Origin: Apoderus coryli
Lineage: Eukaryota; Arthropoda; Insecta; Coleoptera; Attelabidae
Direction: 5' to 3'
Length of the DNA: 64,000 nucleotides
NCBI GenBank assembly: GCA_911728435.2
Contig: OU452210.1
Coordinates: 7,626,001-7,690,000 of the forward strand
Position 1 is the first letter of the stretch; the number at the start of each line of letters is the position of its first letter. Below, piece after piece: positions 1-14,298 of the stretch. Made by a program: the position numbers and the translations under genes. A model generated the notes under the pieces. The model was not told where the DNA came from and searched no databases. It saw nothing but the letters and a program-made list of their open reading frames with translations.

Positions 1-720
1 TTTTATTATTATTAAGTCATCAATTATTTCACTGTGAATAAAGCTAGAACCAATATTATGTTGAGGTCCCCATTGTCCAACATATCTCGCACGTCCAATG
101 TGGTGTGCCAGAATTGTGATTTGTTTCATGACACATTGACACATATTTTGGCGGCGGCAGAACTTGAATTTCATTATATGTTTATATTTTTTATGTTTTT
201 TTCTTTACTTATATTTCTATTAATTTAGTTCTTTTTAATATTGTATTTTTCTTGAACCTTGTTGCAATTTTTTTTAAACAAATTCTTGATAATATCAAAT
301 ATAACAACATAACAATTACACATATTTTTGATTATTTACCATTTTTGTGGTTGACTTGTCTGGTAATATCAATATCACGATGGTTTTTTAGAAAATTTCT
401 CGTTTTTTTTTAAATTGTTTGTGTATTAGTTTGTCCCTCTTTGGTTTCGTATGGTTTGTAATTGTGTTGTTAATTTCAAGTCTAATATTTTTCTCTGAGG
501 TGTTAAAACTTGTTATTGCTTTTTCGACACAAGATATGATTTGGTGACAATCTTTATCGTCTAATGATTCTGGTGTTATAGCAGAATTTAGTACTGTTAT
601 GTAAAGTTATTGATTGTGTTATATATATATTTATATTCGTTGTATTGATACTTTTGTGTAATTGCCCTGTAAATGAAAATTTTCTGTTGAGCAATAAAGC
701 ATTTAATATTATTATTATTT
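1..720 (+). mobile_element. Non-LTR retrotransposon 3' end (fragment)
   Basis: A short reading frame (34-228) resembles the C-terminal tail of insect Jockey/CR1-type reverse transcriptases: a basic stretch ARTNIMLRSPLSNISR followed by an acidic/aromatic NCDLFHD stretch. It is followed by an AT-rich 3' UTR that ends in an AATAAAGCATTTAATATTATT-type tail near 690-719, the usual ending of such elements. The upstream part of the element lies outside the window. Family assignment rests on resemblance only. Confidence 0.45.
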
Positions 721-3059
721 GAACACAGTTTCCTTGCTTATTCAGGAACATTAACGGCGCCGTGTTCGATTTTTTCCATGTCCATACTTTTCATCCGGAT
801 TGAGTATTGTGATGGATGATAGCTCAAATATTAACGACCCGAATAATAATAATAATAATAATAGATTAAACTGAAACGCTAATTTGTCCTGTACCCTTAA
901 ACGCAAAACCTGTGTACACCAATGATAGAATAAATACACAGTGGTTTTGAAACCGTACCTATACGTGAATCGTGAAAATCCAATTGATTTATTAAGTAAC
1001 AAAGTGATACACCCCAATTAATTACTCAAACAAATAATAGTAAACGAACGAAAACAGAATGTTGTTACAGAAATTATATAGATACGTTAAAATACAATTA
1101 AATGATATTAAAAACGATATTGTAACAATAGAAATTTGCATAATAACAAGCCAAATTACATAACATAGAAATTGTATGAAAATTAAAATGTTTCACTTTC
1201 AAATTTAAGAAATTTTTAATTTTGGTATTCCTCTAGAACCGATATTATTATAGTTATATTTACTACAATAGAATGCCATATTGGGTGTATATTAGAAATT
1301 AAATCACGACTAATCATCTCACAGGAATTCACTTTCATTTAAATTTATCTCTATATGCAAAAAGGGTTGCCGAATCTTACGAAATACGACTTGAATAAGG
1401 AAATTTCAATTAATATTCTCGCAACCCACTCAATATGTATTTTATTTAAAATACTTTTAGTTATTAATTTACTGATGAAGTTATCAGTCATGACAATGCA
1501 ATGCAGAGGCGCAGAGTTCCGGAAATCCTAAAGGGGCTGAATATTAAAAATACTTTAATTTTAAGGCAAAACTCTTGGAATTCCTCTATCTGTAAAAAAA
1601 TCTACAAAAAGTTTGACTAGACCAACGCATACGAAAGTTTCGTTCTTGTTTGTTTTTATACTTGTCGAATTTTTAAACCATTTTCAATTAAAGCTATAGC
1701 AAGCCAAAAAGTTACAGGGTTATCCAAAAGCGTTTCTTTAATTTTTTTAAGGGTGAGATAAAATAAAAAATGAACACTTTACACAACCTTAAAAAGCCTG
1801 GATATTTGCGATAGACGTTGTTTCTGTTAAAGTTAATGCCACCCTGGTCAGTCTCAACTGTAGTTTACTTTAGAACAAGGTTTTAGCATGTTTTTCATGA
1901 ATAATTCAAATGGAAACTTGATTTTATTATTATTTGCAAAATACTTAACCCTATTGTATTGCAGTGATAATTTTTAAAATTAAAAAGACTATTTCATTGA
2001 TTTAACTCAAAATGCAATATGGCTATCATATTAAAGATCGTACAAGGTATCTCCTATAATGGTTATGTGAGTTATTAAAATTTGCTTCAAATTACGTATA
2101 TGTACATTTTCTTTTTTGATAACTTTTGAAGCAGACATAAATCCCCAATTTCCTTTATTATTATCATTGATATAATTTCTTGCCCACGGTTCTAAATCAC
2201 CTGTATCTGGACTCCAATAATTAAAAATTCCTACTTTGTAGTTAATTGCGGATAGACATTAACGAAATCAGACACGTTGTTACGTTAGGTCTTTTTGTCA
2301 CAAGTGTGAACGTTCGTTTATAGATGAGCAAGTGACAGGTTTGCACATATTATATTTCACCTCTTAGTTTTTTTAATTTCCTATAAATAAATACTTTTTA
2401 TACATTATATCAAAATATATTTCGTGTAATCCACCACTGTAATATTTAAATTTCATATTTCTGAAAGGTTCATTAATTTAAATTTTATTGTTTTTGCCTT
2501 CCTTCGCTACAATAATGTAATTATGAAATATCTAATGTTACACTTCCCACAAATAAATTTTTTAACAAAATTGCATAGTTTATTAGAAAATAAAGTAGGT
2601 GTAAAACATATAGTCAATTCTGGGATGGACCAACTATGCAAGAAGCAGTGGCGTGAGATGTATGGCGAAGTCACTTTCATTGTGGAAGAAGTATGTCGTT
2701 TTACAATTTTTATTAACACACTTTTACTAAAGTTATATAATATTGCTAATTAAATGTTTTATTGCATTTTACTCAATAGATAAAATCAAACGTATTGTAA
2801 AATTTTGTTCTGTTAGCACAGCTTTGATTGATTGATTCTTACTACCCGACATTAAGGGATAGACTGTTATATTAGGTCATTCAATATATATTATTTATTA
2901 TTACCTTACTGAATAAAATAAATAATAAGTCTTTATTGCAAAATATACAAATTTTACAAAAGGCAAAGTTGAAGTCATAGGACTTCCTCACTTAACCCTT
3001 AGCTAAACAAACATTTTTAAATAAATAGTAAGGCACAATACTAAAATTAAACCCGAAAA
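721..3059. other. AT-rich intergenic DNA, no gene seen
   Basis: No reading frame here has recognisable protein features and no RNA gene was seen. Small ORFs on both strands (for example 751-1017 minus and 2523-2753 plus) overlap each other and look like chance. A simple AAT repeat lies at about 842-862. Confidence 0.5.
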
Positions 3060-3177
3060 CTATAAATGTAAACAATAATTTGCAACTTTTTCTAAACAAT
3101 AGTTTTCAATAATTCTATATACAGCGCACTTGAATCTAATTCCCGTCAATAACTTTATTTCATTTATTTTCCCTTTA

Positions 3178-3976
3178 TGTCCAGTTTTTCCGAAAAAACA
3201 GGCGACCATTTGCTTGGAAGTGCTTCGTGCGCGAACAACTTTTGTTGGATTTGGCTCATCTTGAAACACCCATACAGTCGACTGCTGTTTACTTTCGGGC
3301 TCATACGCGTCCATCCACGATTCATCACCGGTCACGATGTCATAGACGTGTTTCGAAGCACCGCGATCGTATTTTTTGAGCATTTCTTTCGACCAATCGA
3401 CACGAGCCTTTTATTGAGCGATTGACAAATTGTGTGGGATCCAAGGCGAACAAAATTTTTTGACAGTCAAATGTTTATGCAATATTGAATGTATGCTGGT
3501 CCCACTAATGCCTAAGGTTGTCTCAATCTCTTGATAGGTCACATGACGATCTTGCAATATCAGTTCACGCACAGCAGCAATGGTTTTCGGAACAACAACT
3601 GATTTTGGACGACCTTCACGAAATTCGTCTTGGAGTGAACTACTACCACGATTGAATTCACCATACCATCGATATACACTGGTCCTTGATTGAGCTTCAT
3701 CGCCAAAAATTGAATTAAGTTCATCCATGCACTGTTGCTGAGTTAATCCACGTCGAAAGTTGTAAAAATAATCGCACGAAGATGTTCACGATTTAATTCC
3801 ATTTTTCGGCCAAGATGAATTTTTTAAGTTACTGTAAACAACACAAATAGCGCTCGTATGTCAAAACGTTCTAAGTACGTATAACCTCAAAAATGTCCAA
3901 CTTTACGATAGCACTGTCAGTTGCCAGATTGCAACACCAGGGTTGCCAAATCCCGAAATATAAAAGGCAAGCCTCG
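3178..3976 (-). mobile_element. mariner transposon, 5' half with truncated transposase
   Basis: The minus strand encodes the N-terminal half of a mariner (DD34D, IS630-Tc1-mariner) transposase. Homology to the second copy at 52057-53160 runs from the terminal repeat at 3976 (flanked by TA at 3977-3978) down to about 3178, where it stops abruptly. Reading frames 3411-3728 and 3060-3383 carry the helix-turn-helix region (DEAQSRTSVYRWYGEFNRG) and the first catalytic Asp within TGDESWMDAYEPES. Two frames are needed, so at least one frameshift is present. The distal half with the other two catalytic aspartates and the second inverted repeat are missing; below 3178 the frame runs into unrelated DNA. 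This copy is dead. Confidence 0.85.
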
Positions 3977-3978
3977 TA

Positions 3979-4890
3979 TCATATTTATATTTTGGTGTAA
4001 TGTTTGTCTATATTTTTCTGTAAATGTATGTCTTTTTAGTCAATGTACCTGACAACAAGTTTAAAGTCAAACAAATGATTACCATCAACGATGGAATAAC
4101 TCTACCGTCCCCGCTAGTTCTAGATAGAAGTTCGAACTTTAAAAATGAAACCAAACATTTAAAGCATGGGTTGATCGTGCCCCACCTGTATGGATTGTTA
4201 TTTGTTAGTATATTGTAGATATTTTAAAAACATCGCTGCAATGCTTAAATAAATGCCAAATTCATACAAATCACTACCTACCAATTATTTTTATTCAAAA
4301 TTTAGCCCAAATACAAGGACACCACTGGTATATCCTACCTTTTGAAGTAAAGTAAAAGGTTTCAAATACAGCACGTGTTTTATTTTCTTTTTTTGCGTTG
4401 AATAATAGGCAGATGCATATGGATGTTTGAAAAAATACTCGTGAGAAATCTGTTCTTTTTTTCGATGTATTATATAGATGTTTTTAAAGATGTAAACAAG
4501 CCATCGCTCAAAGAGTCTGTTGATTTGAATGATTCTAATCATAGTATGTTTGAATGAGGTTATACACTAACTTAAATCTAGGAAAATAAAAAAAGATCTT
4601 TTTCTGTAGAAAATAATAATATGTAAGAAGCATATGTGACAGTTGGTGCTATTTTAGATATCTGTATTAGACACGATGTGGAATATGATGTCCATTGAAT
4701 AAAAGAAACTATTGAATAAAACCCAATTGAAATTTCTGCTAGCACAGTTGATATAATTATGACTACTACAATATGGTTGGTTGTAGCATTTATGATTTAT
4801 TTTATGATAAAAATAAACATCAAATTTATTTTATATATAGTAAGAAAAAATATACAAATAATTTGATTTATTTATTAAATTAAACTCCTT
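3979..4890. other. AT-rich intergenic DNA, no gene seen
   Basis: Only short, low-complexity ORFs are present (4024-4218 plus, 4291-4542 minus), with no recognisable domain. No repeat partner was noticed inside the window. Confidence 0.45.
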
Positions 4891-4891
4891 A

Positions 4892-6120
4892 CTTAGACGA
4901 AGCCCAATCCATAAATCTGCTGAGAATGATCATGTTGAAAATTATAGATCCGTCTCGCTCCTGCCCAACTTCTCCAAGGTTTTACACCGAAAAATATTTA
5001 CTCAAATTAAGCATCAGATTGATCCACAGCAGCACGGTTTTTTCCCAGGCCGCTCTACAGTAACCAACCTAACCTGTTTTCTAGAGGATGTATTTCGTAC
5101 CCTCGGGGAAGGTCTGCGGATCGATGCGATTTATACAGATTTTCCGAAGGCTTTCGATAAACTAGATCATTCGCTTATCATACGAAAAATGTCGAGGTTG
5201 AGTTTTCATGATGATCTTTTAACGTTTTTTGCCTCCTACTTGTCTGATCGACAACACTATGTCGTATACAATGGTCATAAATCGGAAACTTTCACACCCA
5301 CCAGCGGAGCCCCCCAGGGCCGCTGTTTGGCACCATTAATATTTTCAATTTTCATTAATGACATATCCCAGGAACTTACAAGCAACCATTTGATGTTTGC
5401 AGACGATCTGAAGTTGTATCGTGTTATTCGAGACACTTCGGATTGCAGCGCGACTTATCGAAGTTTGAAGATTGGTGTAACTATAATAAATATTAATAAA
5501 TGTAAGTTTGGCATATTTTCGAAATCGCAAACTGTTTTTGAATATCGCTATCAGCTGAGTGACACTGCGCTTGAGTGTTGTGATGTTGTCAGGGATCTTG
5601 GAGTTTACGTTGACACTGATTGTCATTTAATTATCATATTCAATGTATTACCCGATATGCACTACGCATGCTTGGATTTTTGTTTTGTGTTACCAAAGAT
5701 TTTAGTGATATTGAATGTAGGTATAACTAACTTGTATTGTGCTCTGGTAAGATCTAAGCTTGAGTACGCATCTATAATATGGGCTCCCATTTACCAATCT
5801 CATGCAGGACACATTGAATACATACAGCGCAAATTCCTTAAATATTTAGTGTTTAAAATTGACGGTAGATTCCCAAGTAGAGGATTCGATCATAGAGCAC
5901 TGCTCCATCGCTTCAAATGGTTTCGCTGGCTGCTCGCAGAGTGTATGCCGGACAACTCTTTCTGTTTAAGATTATAAATAGCTTGATGGACTAGTCAAAC
6001 CTACTCCGATCGTTGAATTTTAACATACCGCGCCCCCTCTGTCTATTATTGTAATTATTGTTTAATTTCTTGAATATTGTATTTATTTTTTGTTTTGTAA
6101 TTGGGTTTCATTATGTATAT
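4892..6120 (+). pseudogene. Jockey/CR1-type non-LTR reverse transcriptase, decayed
   Basis: An open frame continues from about 4892 through the ORF start at 5189 to the stop at 5977. It covers the reverse transcriptase domain: VENYRSVSLLPNFSKVL near the start, the palm motif AIYTDFPKAFDKLDH (normally TDFSKAFD), SGAPQGRCLAPLIFSIFIND, and the active-site box FADDLKLY. The C-terminal part has LEYASIIWAP and YIQRKFLKYL, normal for this class. The endonuclease domain is absent, so the copy is 5'-truncated, the usual state of LINE insertions. A segment after FADD is shortened relative to intact elements. The 3' flank (5980-6120) looks like the LINE 3' UTR. Confidence 0.85.
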
Positions 6121-6839
6121 GTGATGCCCAAATACCGAAAACGCTCTATGGGCTAAAAAATAGCCAATTAAAGAAATGACAACGTGTTGTTGTGTATATT
6201 CGCTCAACGAGCGTTTTTGTTCTTTGGGCCTAACATACATATAAAAACATTTTTCTCAGTGTACTAACAATGAAGCTATATAACATTATTATCTAAGACA
6301 ATCTGAATGAAATGCACTAACAGGTACCATGAAAAACGTACACGTTGTTCTTTTTATATATGTATATATTTTATTCTTTACTAAATATAGATCAAACAAG
6401 TAAGAAATATATTCAATGTGAACCTATAACAAAGATGACAGGGTTAAAAACATATCTTGATTTTATCTACAATTTCAATCTCCAGTGCTTCAAAACTCAA
6501 TATATATTTTGAATGTTTCAAATACACGCTATCTATATAGGAATGTATAATAAATCATAGGGAATAGATTTTATTTCTTCTTTTAACTTGTATTGTATTC
6601 ACATAATCATTTATATTTTTTAAATGATCATATGACCAATTATACAATGTTAATCAACAAAACAAACTTTGAGGTTTCTATGATTCAATTTTATTTAAAA
6701 ATAATGACGCAACAGCATTAAAACCATTTTTCTAACAAATTGCCACTTACCAAACACGACATTTTATTAAGAAAAAGTTGGAATTCCGCGATTTTATGGG
6801 ATTCAACATTTCCATTGCATTAACTTTCATCCATCGAAA
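6121..6839. other. AT-rich intergenic DNA, no gene seen
   Basis: Nothing with coding character was found in this stretch; the only ORF (6055-6240 minus) overlaps the LINE 3' tail. Confidence 0.45.
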
Positions 6840-7501
6840 ATAAGAATAGGATAGCATTCTTAGAAACGGTAGGAGTTACAATGTTGAAATTTTAGTTTTT
6901 ATTTATTTCTGACATTATAGTTAGTTTGGCACTTACCTGACTGAATGCAGAGTAGTAGGTTTTGCAAAACATTCTTTCATCTCACAATTATTTATTATGA
7001 TTTATTTCTATATTTAGTTGAAATTTTTGTGCTTTTTGAGGTTATAAAAACGCTTCTCTCAGGTGAATGTTTTACGCAAATAAGTGCCAAACTAAGGCGA
7101 TTTTGTTTGAATAATTTCAAATAACAGCTCAAAATCACTGAAAACTTGCTTAAACCATTACGTGTGATATACCAACTACTCGTATTTTTGAATTGAACGT
7201 GGCTTTAAATTTAACAATAAAAAATCGAGAGCCGTATTTATAAAATACAAGTTGATGATGGTTTTTCAAAAACAAAACGTCGTCGTGAAAATAAGAAAAA
7301 GCTTTTCATTTTTTTATATCTGTAAAACTAATGTCAGAAATAAATAAAAACTAAAATCACTACAAATCGTTTTTTCAAAAATTCTCGAAAACGACTAAAG
7401 TTAGTTTACTTTTGAAAACACCATTTAAAAGGTGTTTAAATTGTTCTCTAATTTAAGCAACATTGTAACGCCTACTCCAAGATTCCAATGCTATCCCATT
7501 C
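6840..7501. repeat. Foldback element, second copy (end-truncated)
   Basis: This stretch matches the 917-bp element at 21101-22017 along its whole length: the terminal AGGATAGCATTC segment, the GACATTAT segment, the central GAATGTTTTACGCAAATAAG block, and the right arm ending GATTCCAATGCTATCCCATT. It lacks the outermost bases of both terminal repeats and much of the left arm, so it can no longer fold fully. Confidence 0.85.
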
Positions 7502-9820
7502 TAGAGAGTAGATGTTTCAAAAAAAAAAATAATATAATAAGTATAAGCAAGATAAGAATTTAAATTTTATACCTAATCATATTTGGACCCAAAAATAAGA
7601 ACATTTTTAAACCATAGAAAGTCACTCTCTCTGTGGGTCAAATAAATATCTATTCTGAAATTTAAATAAATACGTTGCAGTTTATTTCTATTTGTTTATT
7701 ATATTTTTTAAACTTTACTAATTCACTAAATCTAACTATATTTTATATTAATATACGAAAATAAAAAAAAAACTAATAACTCATTGTTGACTAGTAATAT
7801 TTATTTGTTAATAATAATTGGTATCCGTAGATTCATCCCAAATTTTTTTTTTAGGAAAATAGTTTTGTGAAAATTTGACAAACAGAAAATTAGAAAATAT
7901 TATTCTCGATTTATGACGGAGACCATAGTCTCGCTCGCGAACCCCTTTGAACAACACTTAAGAAATGGATTTCGATTATCTTTCTCGGTATCAATGTAAA
8001 ACAGATAAACATCAATAAATGATTAATGAAAGTTTAACAAAAACGCAAATATAACATCTGCAGAATTAAGCTCGTTTTCGGGTTTTAATTAAAAACTTCT
8101 TAAAATGACAGAGAAATATTATTTCACTTATAAACAACCTGCCTAATCTAGTAAGAAATATGACACAACTAGTTTTGAGAAGTTCATTGCCCCAAAATCG
8201 ACGGAATAAACATCAGGCTACCCTCAGACCGAAATTGTAAAATAAACATCGGGAAAAAAGAGATTCCTGATGGCGTACATGAGAGCTATGTATCTACCTG
8301 TAATTTGAACACATTTAGAATCGAAACCTAAATTTAAAACAATTTTTTTTTTTTAACTGTGAAAATTCCCAAACAATTCAAGCAATGAACAGGTGAATAA
8401 GGGTAACTTTGAGAATGTTAATTTTTGTTAAACACGCGTCGAAGCAAATTTGTAAGGTTATTGGTCAGACAGACCTACCTGTTTGACCCAAAATGCGTGA
8501 TTGGTCGCAATTCAAAATTACATGCATCGTCCTTGCTGTCTCAGAAACTAACTTAGCAAATAAGGTGCAACTTCTTTTGCAATAAAATCCAATATTATTT
8601 TTATTCTTGTTTTTTTTTTTTTGTTGTTGAGAGTCCACAAAAATAATGATAATACCGAATTGTTTTGATGAACTGCACTGTGACGGCTTTTGTTCGTAAA
8701 ATAGGGATTGTTATCATTTTTGTGTTATAAAGTGGTCTCCACCACCACGAAGTTATCTCAAAATAATTTGCCCTTGTAAACAACACAAATAACTAACATT
8801 TCAAATAGAACACACTGTATATAACTATTTTCGGATTCCTTATCTGTTTTGGAGTATTTTGTCTTAACACTTCAACTGTTTTTGAATAAATAACCTATTT
8901 TGAATTTTTGGTCCAAAACAGGTCTCTGGACACTATTCACATTTGATCACCTGAACAGGTAGACTCTGGACATTTTGACGGTAGATGAATAATATCTTAG
9001 AAAAATCAATTATCGTAACAGATTCACTCATAAGGTTAGCGGGTAGTCGCAAACTACTGCATTATCTACTATTAAAAATAGGCATAAGTCAATTTTCTCA
9101 AATCGAACACCGCATATATTATAAAATATTCTGAAAAACATTCAAATTCCCTTTCATGGATCCTATAAACGTCTAATAGGCCATTCACCGTGAGACACCC
9201 TGTATTTTCTCACCCTGTATTGTGATTACTACAATACAAGGAATCTAATTAATAAGTAATATAAATACTCCCATCGTCTTATTTCAAAATTAATTAACGT
9301 AATAACAATAAAAATTTGACGTTAAAAAATAACTGAGCAATTTCATTATATTTTACTTCTAATACAGTCTCATCTTAAGCGTATAATATCTCAATTACTT
9401 ATCTTTTCAATTAAGAGAAAATGTATAGCTAATGTGAAATATGCATCCTTTTTACTAATATAATTTGCAAAAATAGAGAAAAAAACAACTATTAACCTTC
9501 AATGTTTATATAATACACATATATAATAAGATGAAAATATAAAATATCTTATGTAAAACGCACCCATTCAAGAATATCTAAACAATGGTATTCGCAACTA
9601 AATTATTCTTCATATACGATCATATTCGTGTAGGTCAGTGGTGTACCACGTTGTCGGAACGCCTCATATTAATCCCTATTTTTGTAAGTAAATAAATATT
9701 GTTCCGACAGCATAGCAAACGACGCCATTTTAAAGATCAGTGTTAAATTAATGTTCTGAATCAATCGCAATTTTATTTAAACCAATATTCTCTTCATTTT
9801 AAATAATTTTTATGGCAATA
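7502..9820. other. AT-rich intergenic DNA, no gene seen
   Basis: No supported gene or RNA gene. Two short copies of the phrase CACCCTGTATT lie at 9204-9225; this phrase marks ends of several insect transposon families and may be a degraded element end. Confidence 0.4.
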
Positions 9821-9821
9821 T

Positions 9822-10500
9822 ACAGGGTGTCCCAAAAAACATTCCCCACCCTTTGGGGCTAGAATCTACGACCAAAAATAAGTCGAAAATCAAATCAAAT
9901 GTTCACATTCAAATTATTTATTAACTAAACACATAATAAAACAAAAACATTTCAATTTACAGAAGCAAGTGTTCGAAATCCTCACCATTTTGTTCAATGC
10001 ATGCGTACAAACGGCGAATAAAATGGTTTTCTACACCGCCTATTGCTTCGTTTCTAATTTGTGCTAAAGCTCCATAAATGCGAACAATAACATCATCTTC
10101 ACTGTTGGGTAGGACATGGCAAACCGTATTTTCCAGATAACCCAAAAGGGTTTAGATCCAGGGACCTAGGAGGCCAAGAAATATGTCCTCCACGATCGAT
10201 CCATGGGTTGGGTCAATTTAATATATCTCAAACATTTCGAGAATAACGGGCAGGTGCACCATCATGTTGAAACACAATATTTGGCCTCTTCCAGAAGAGC
10301 TGGTAATCTGTTATCGCAAAAATTGGCATAGTTTTCGGCGTTTAGTATCCTAGATAGAAACTGTAGTTCTATTATCCTATTTCCAAACAGACAAATCCAC
10401 ACATGCTCCAGCGTGCTTGCTTATGTGATTCTCTAATTTGGTAGTTAAACTCTAAACGTATAAACTTTTTTCATTGGTTTGAAAATGCCTAGATGCCGTT
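9822..10500 (-). pseudogene. Tc1/mariner-like (DDE_3 type) transposase remnant
   Basis: On the minus strand the C-terminal part of a DDE transposase is legible across several frames: VFQHDGAPARYSRNV (second catalytic Asp), then HISWPPRSLDLNPFG (third acidic position, with SLDL for SPDL), then GYLENTVCHVLPNSEDDVI and a C terminus RRLYACIEQNGEDFEHLLL (ORF 9957-10145). Stops and frameshifts separate the blocks. On the right-hand (minus) side it is followed by ACAGGGTGTCCCAAAAAA at 9822, a terminal-repeat phrase common in insect Tc1/mariner-like elements. The N-terminal half was not found. Confidence 0.75.
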
Positions 10501-10740
10501 TTCTATGTAAAAGACGTCGGAAAACAATCTCTTTGCGATGTTTTTCAGATTAACTTCCGAAAATATTCGCCGTAAATTAGCGGATGAATGAAGCAATTAA
10601 TATATTAATATTAAGCACCAATTTCGGTATTGGAAGCATTGAAAATCCATAAAGACTTTTTAATAAGCTGATACTTTCCAAAAAAATTAAATGCCATCAG
10701 AAAAAAGTTTCACTTGCTTCGTATTTTGAAATATTCTTAA

Positions 10741-10941
10741 TTCTGTATCATCTGTCTAATCTTCAACCAAAACGAGTTCCCGAAACTTCGGCCTATCAGC
10801 AATCAGAAAAATCAGGATATGCTGAAGCTGTGCCAATCAGGGGTCATCCCGGATCAATTTCATCCGTTACAAACCTCTAAAAACGTCGACGATATTATCC
10901 CCGAACTTGGTATTCAGGACAGTGATCTTGGAAACGACTAA
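10741..10941 (+). pseudogene. Unidentified coding fragment, probably transposon ORF end
   Basis: One frame stays open for 66 codons and reads coherently: FPKLRPISNQKNQDMLKLC, then QSGVIPDQFHPLQTSKNVDD, ending in an acidic tail and a stop at 10939-10941. The composition (PIS-QKK-LLKLC-IIP-FH pattern) recalls C termini of transposon-encoded proteins, but I cannot name the family. No start codon or upstream partner was identified. Confidence 0.35.
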
Positions 10942-13900
10942 TTTTGTTCTGCCAAAACGGGACAAGTGCCAAAAAAATTTGTTTATTTGACAGTTTTTTC
11001 TTTAGTAGTGGTTGTTTGCTTTGAAATTCTTCGGTGATTAAATCATTGTTATGATGAAGCGATTTTTCATTTTAATTTAAACTTCCAAACGACGATTTCT
11101 CAAAACTTTAAAAAATGGAGTTAGCTTGCTATTTATAATTTTGGAGTGCCTAAGTATTATTATTATTATTAAAACTAAACTAACAATCAAAACAAAAATT
11201 CAATCAATTATATCCGTTGTTTTCAATATTGAACCAGACAACATACTCGGTAGAAATAAAAACATTTAAAGCTCTAAGAAAAGACTTGTAAAAATAATAT
11301 TCAGGTAAGTAAGGCAGCTATTTCAAAACAAACCACTGTTCGTATGAGAGGATATTTTTGAATTTCCGCTCAGCCTGTTGATTCACTACCACTTAAGGGC
11401 TAAGATTCGGAGGAAGTAAATTTCCTTAGTAGGAAATATTATATTTAGCATTTTACCTACTTTATAAAGATGCACCCAAGTTTACTGCCAAGAACTAACT
11501 ATTTTCATAAACATTCTATGCTAATTCACTATTTATTTTGTGTTTAAATCCATTTTACCAGGACAATATTTACATAACTTTACATATCACAACGTTTTAT
11601 ATAATAGTTCATGCCTTCTTCAGATTATTTAATTTTTGTATACTAATTTTTTTATTGAAATATTATTAAGTAAAAGATTACCTATGGACATGTATTTGAA
11701 TAAAACTGAAAATAATATTTCCCATCAAAAATGGATTTACAAAAAAAAATGCAATTAATCTGAAAAAAAAAGAGAAATTATAAAAATATATATGAATTTG
11801 AAATACATTAAAGAGGGGCATAAAACATGAACACATTACAAATTAAAGAGGGAATTAATAATAGAGGACTCAATGAAAGCCGTTTGGTCATTGAAGCAAG
11901 TGACACTATTATTTGCCTTAGCTTTCATGATTTCCAAAAAATATTACACCTATGTAATAACGTTGAATATTTAAAATATCAAAGTTATGGTTTGTCGTGA
12001 TTAGACACTATTGTTTACGATTAAAAATTTTGTGCAAACGACAGACAAGCAACACTAAGGAGCAATTATTGAATTTGACAAATTCATCTTGCTTATAATG
12101 ATACACATAAAATCCTGGACTATGGTCAAAAGTACCACTTTGTTTTACAAAGCTTTTTCACAAACTATCAGTCCGCCTGCATAGGATTTCGGTTATTCCG
12201 CGTAGCCTAATCTACTAATTAAACGATCAATAATTGGTTGAATTTATTATTATTCCTAGCCACTTGTTGGTTTGCTTTACAAATATTAAGCGAATTAATT
12301 AGTTAATTAGCATCTTGTGTAGTGTAAAAGTCAAACCAGTAAGAAATATCAATTATTTAGTAGTTATCTATCTAAATACTCTATGAAATTTTATTTTTGA
12401 AATCGTAGATTTAAAAAGTATATAATTTTTAAAAATATGTATATCAAACAATATAAATTATTTAAGTTGGATGAAACTTAATATACAAAAAACCGTACAC
12501 TAAAAAACTTACCTTACTTTGTTTAAAATTCTTCATATTGTTTATAATGTTCGCGTAAGTTAAGTACAGTTGGGAATGCCAAAATATTCGATCACGATGA
12601 CTATATCTTACGTTGAAAATTGAGAAGTGATGTTATATTATAATCCAGAGAAACTCGAAATAATAAATAATAAATTAAATTGTTTTTCGCCCTTTATTAT
12701 TCTAATAGTTTCATTTGACTTAACTAACGTGTTCTACTGTAATCTTGGTGTCCTTTTACTTAAACTTTGAGTGATTTCCACTAGTAACTGAATAGATTAT
12801 TACTATATTTTGTTGAGAAATAACGTATAAAAAAAATTTCAGTTAGTGCCTTCAGTATCATCAATAAAATTGACATATAATATAATTATAAAATAAAGTG
12901 GCCATTAGGCTAGAGTAGTATTGTTATTTATTGCTATTATTATCGAATACAGTATATTATTATAAACTTGCGATTTTCTTATGTATTAATTGGGAGCCAA
13001 TTCGTGTGCAGAGCATTAGATAGGACAGCTGTTAGTGCACCCCTCTATATAACCTGTATATTATTATGGTACATGTCCAGTGAAGTTTAAGCTGGTCCAG
13101 AGGTCTGGCACGTGCCTCGCATATGAGGATCATATTCTACATCTTGCCATATTTGTATGGTATCTGTATTTTCATATCGTAAATAATATATTATATCAGG
13201 TGGCTGCTGCCACACAATTTGGTGCCAAATTATGAATATAAGTTTATATAGGGTTAACTAATATTACAGTACATGTTCTATTGGAAACCTGTTTCAGGTT
13301 GCATACAAGTAAAAACAATATATTTACACATAATTTTATAAAATTGTAAGAATATGACGACATAAAATATTTGATTGAAATTAATTATAGTGTGTTTGTG
13401 TTGTTAAAAATATACAATGAGGTATCTACTTCATAGTCACTGGATGAAATCCAATAATTTGATATACCTATCGAATATCTAGTTATTTAATCATGTAATT
13501 GCTCATATTTCTCTTAGTCTAGTAATGCGGATCTTCGATTTTTTCAATTCACATAACAAATATTTAGTTATGCACAGTGTGGTTCAGACAGCCTCTGTGC
13601 ACCTGATTGAAGACACAACCGGCGTTGCTCGATCGGTCGTTATAAATAACACCCCTATCATGAATGGGCCGGCCAGGGTCTCCAGAATGGTGATCAGAGT
13701 AAAATATTGGTATTTTATCAGTGGTTTACTCAAAAATGTAACGCAATACCTTTAAAAGTACTATGGTTTGACGAAAACTGTGGCCTATTTAATAATACAA
13801 GAATACATTTTTTTGGTCAGTTGTAAATCCGCGGTTGATTTGTGAAAATTTACACAATGCAAATCGCTTTTCTTTAACGTTTAACCAAAGAGTAATTTAT

Positions 13901-14298
13901 TCAACTTTTTTAGTGGGTTTTTGACTTTTATTTCTCATGTAACTCCTTGATTTTTTTCGTATGGAGTTACTTAAAAAATCAAGTATACCGTTGAGGAATT
14001 AAGATTATAGCTGTTATAGAATCTGTTAACAAATTTTTTATTTTCAATCACTGCTATGGGCAAAACATAAACATGCTATATATAACAAACAATATCCCGA
14101 TCCTACCTCATGTTATACTGGCCACCCTGTATATATTACAATCTTGGAAACCGTTATAGTTACAGGGTTGATTTTAGAGAATTTTGTTACATATTTCTTC
14201 CTTAAATTTGAGGTATGTTTCGTGGTAAAACCAAAACAGTGCATTTTTTGGAGAATGAAACGAAATTATTTTAATTACTAATCTGTTCTTTAAATCAA
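10942..14298. other. AT-rich intergenic DNA, no gene seen
   Basis: About 3.4 kb without a supported gene. The ORF at 13525-13755 (76 codons) has no recognisable motif and sits alone. No obvious terminal repeats were noticed. Confidence 0.4.

Noticed and set aside
3060..3177. C-terminal extension of the 3-kb mariner frame.
   Set aside because: Similarity to the other mariner ends near 3178; the rest is read-through into unrelated DNA.
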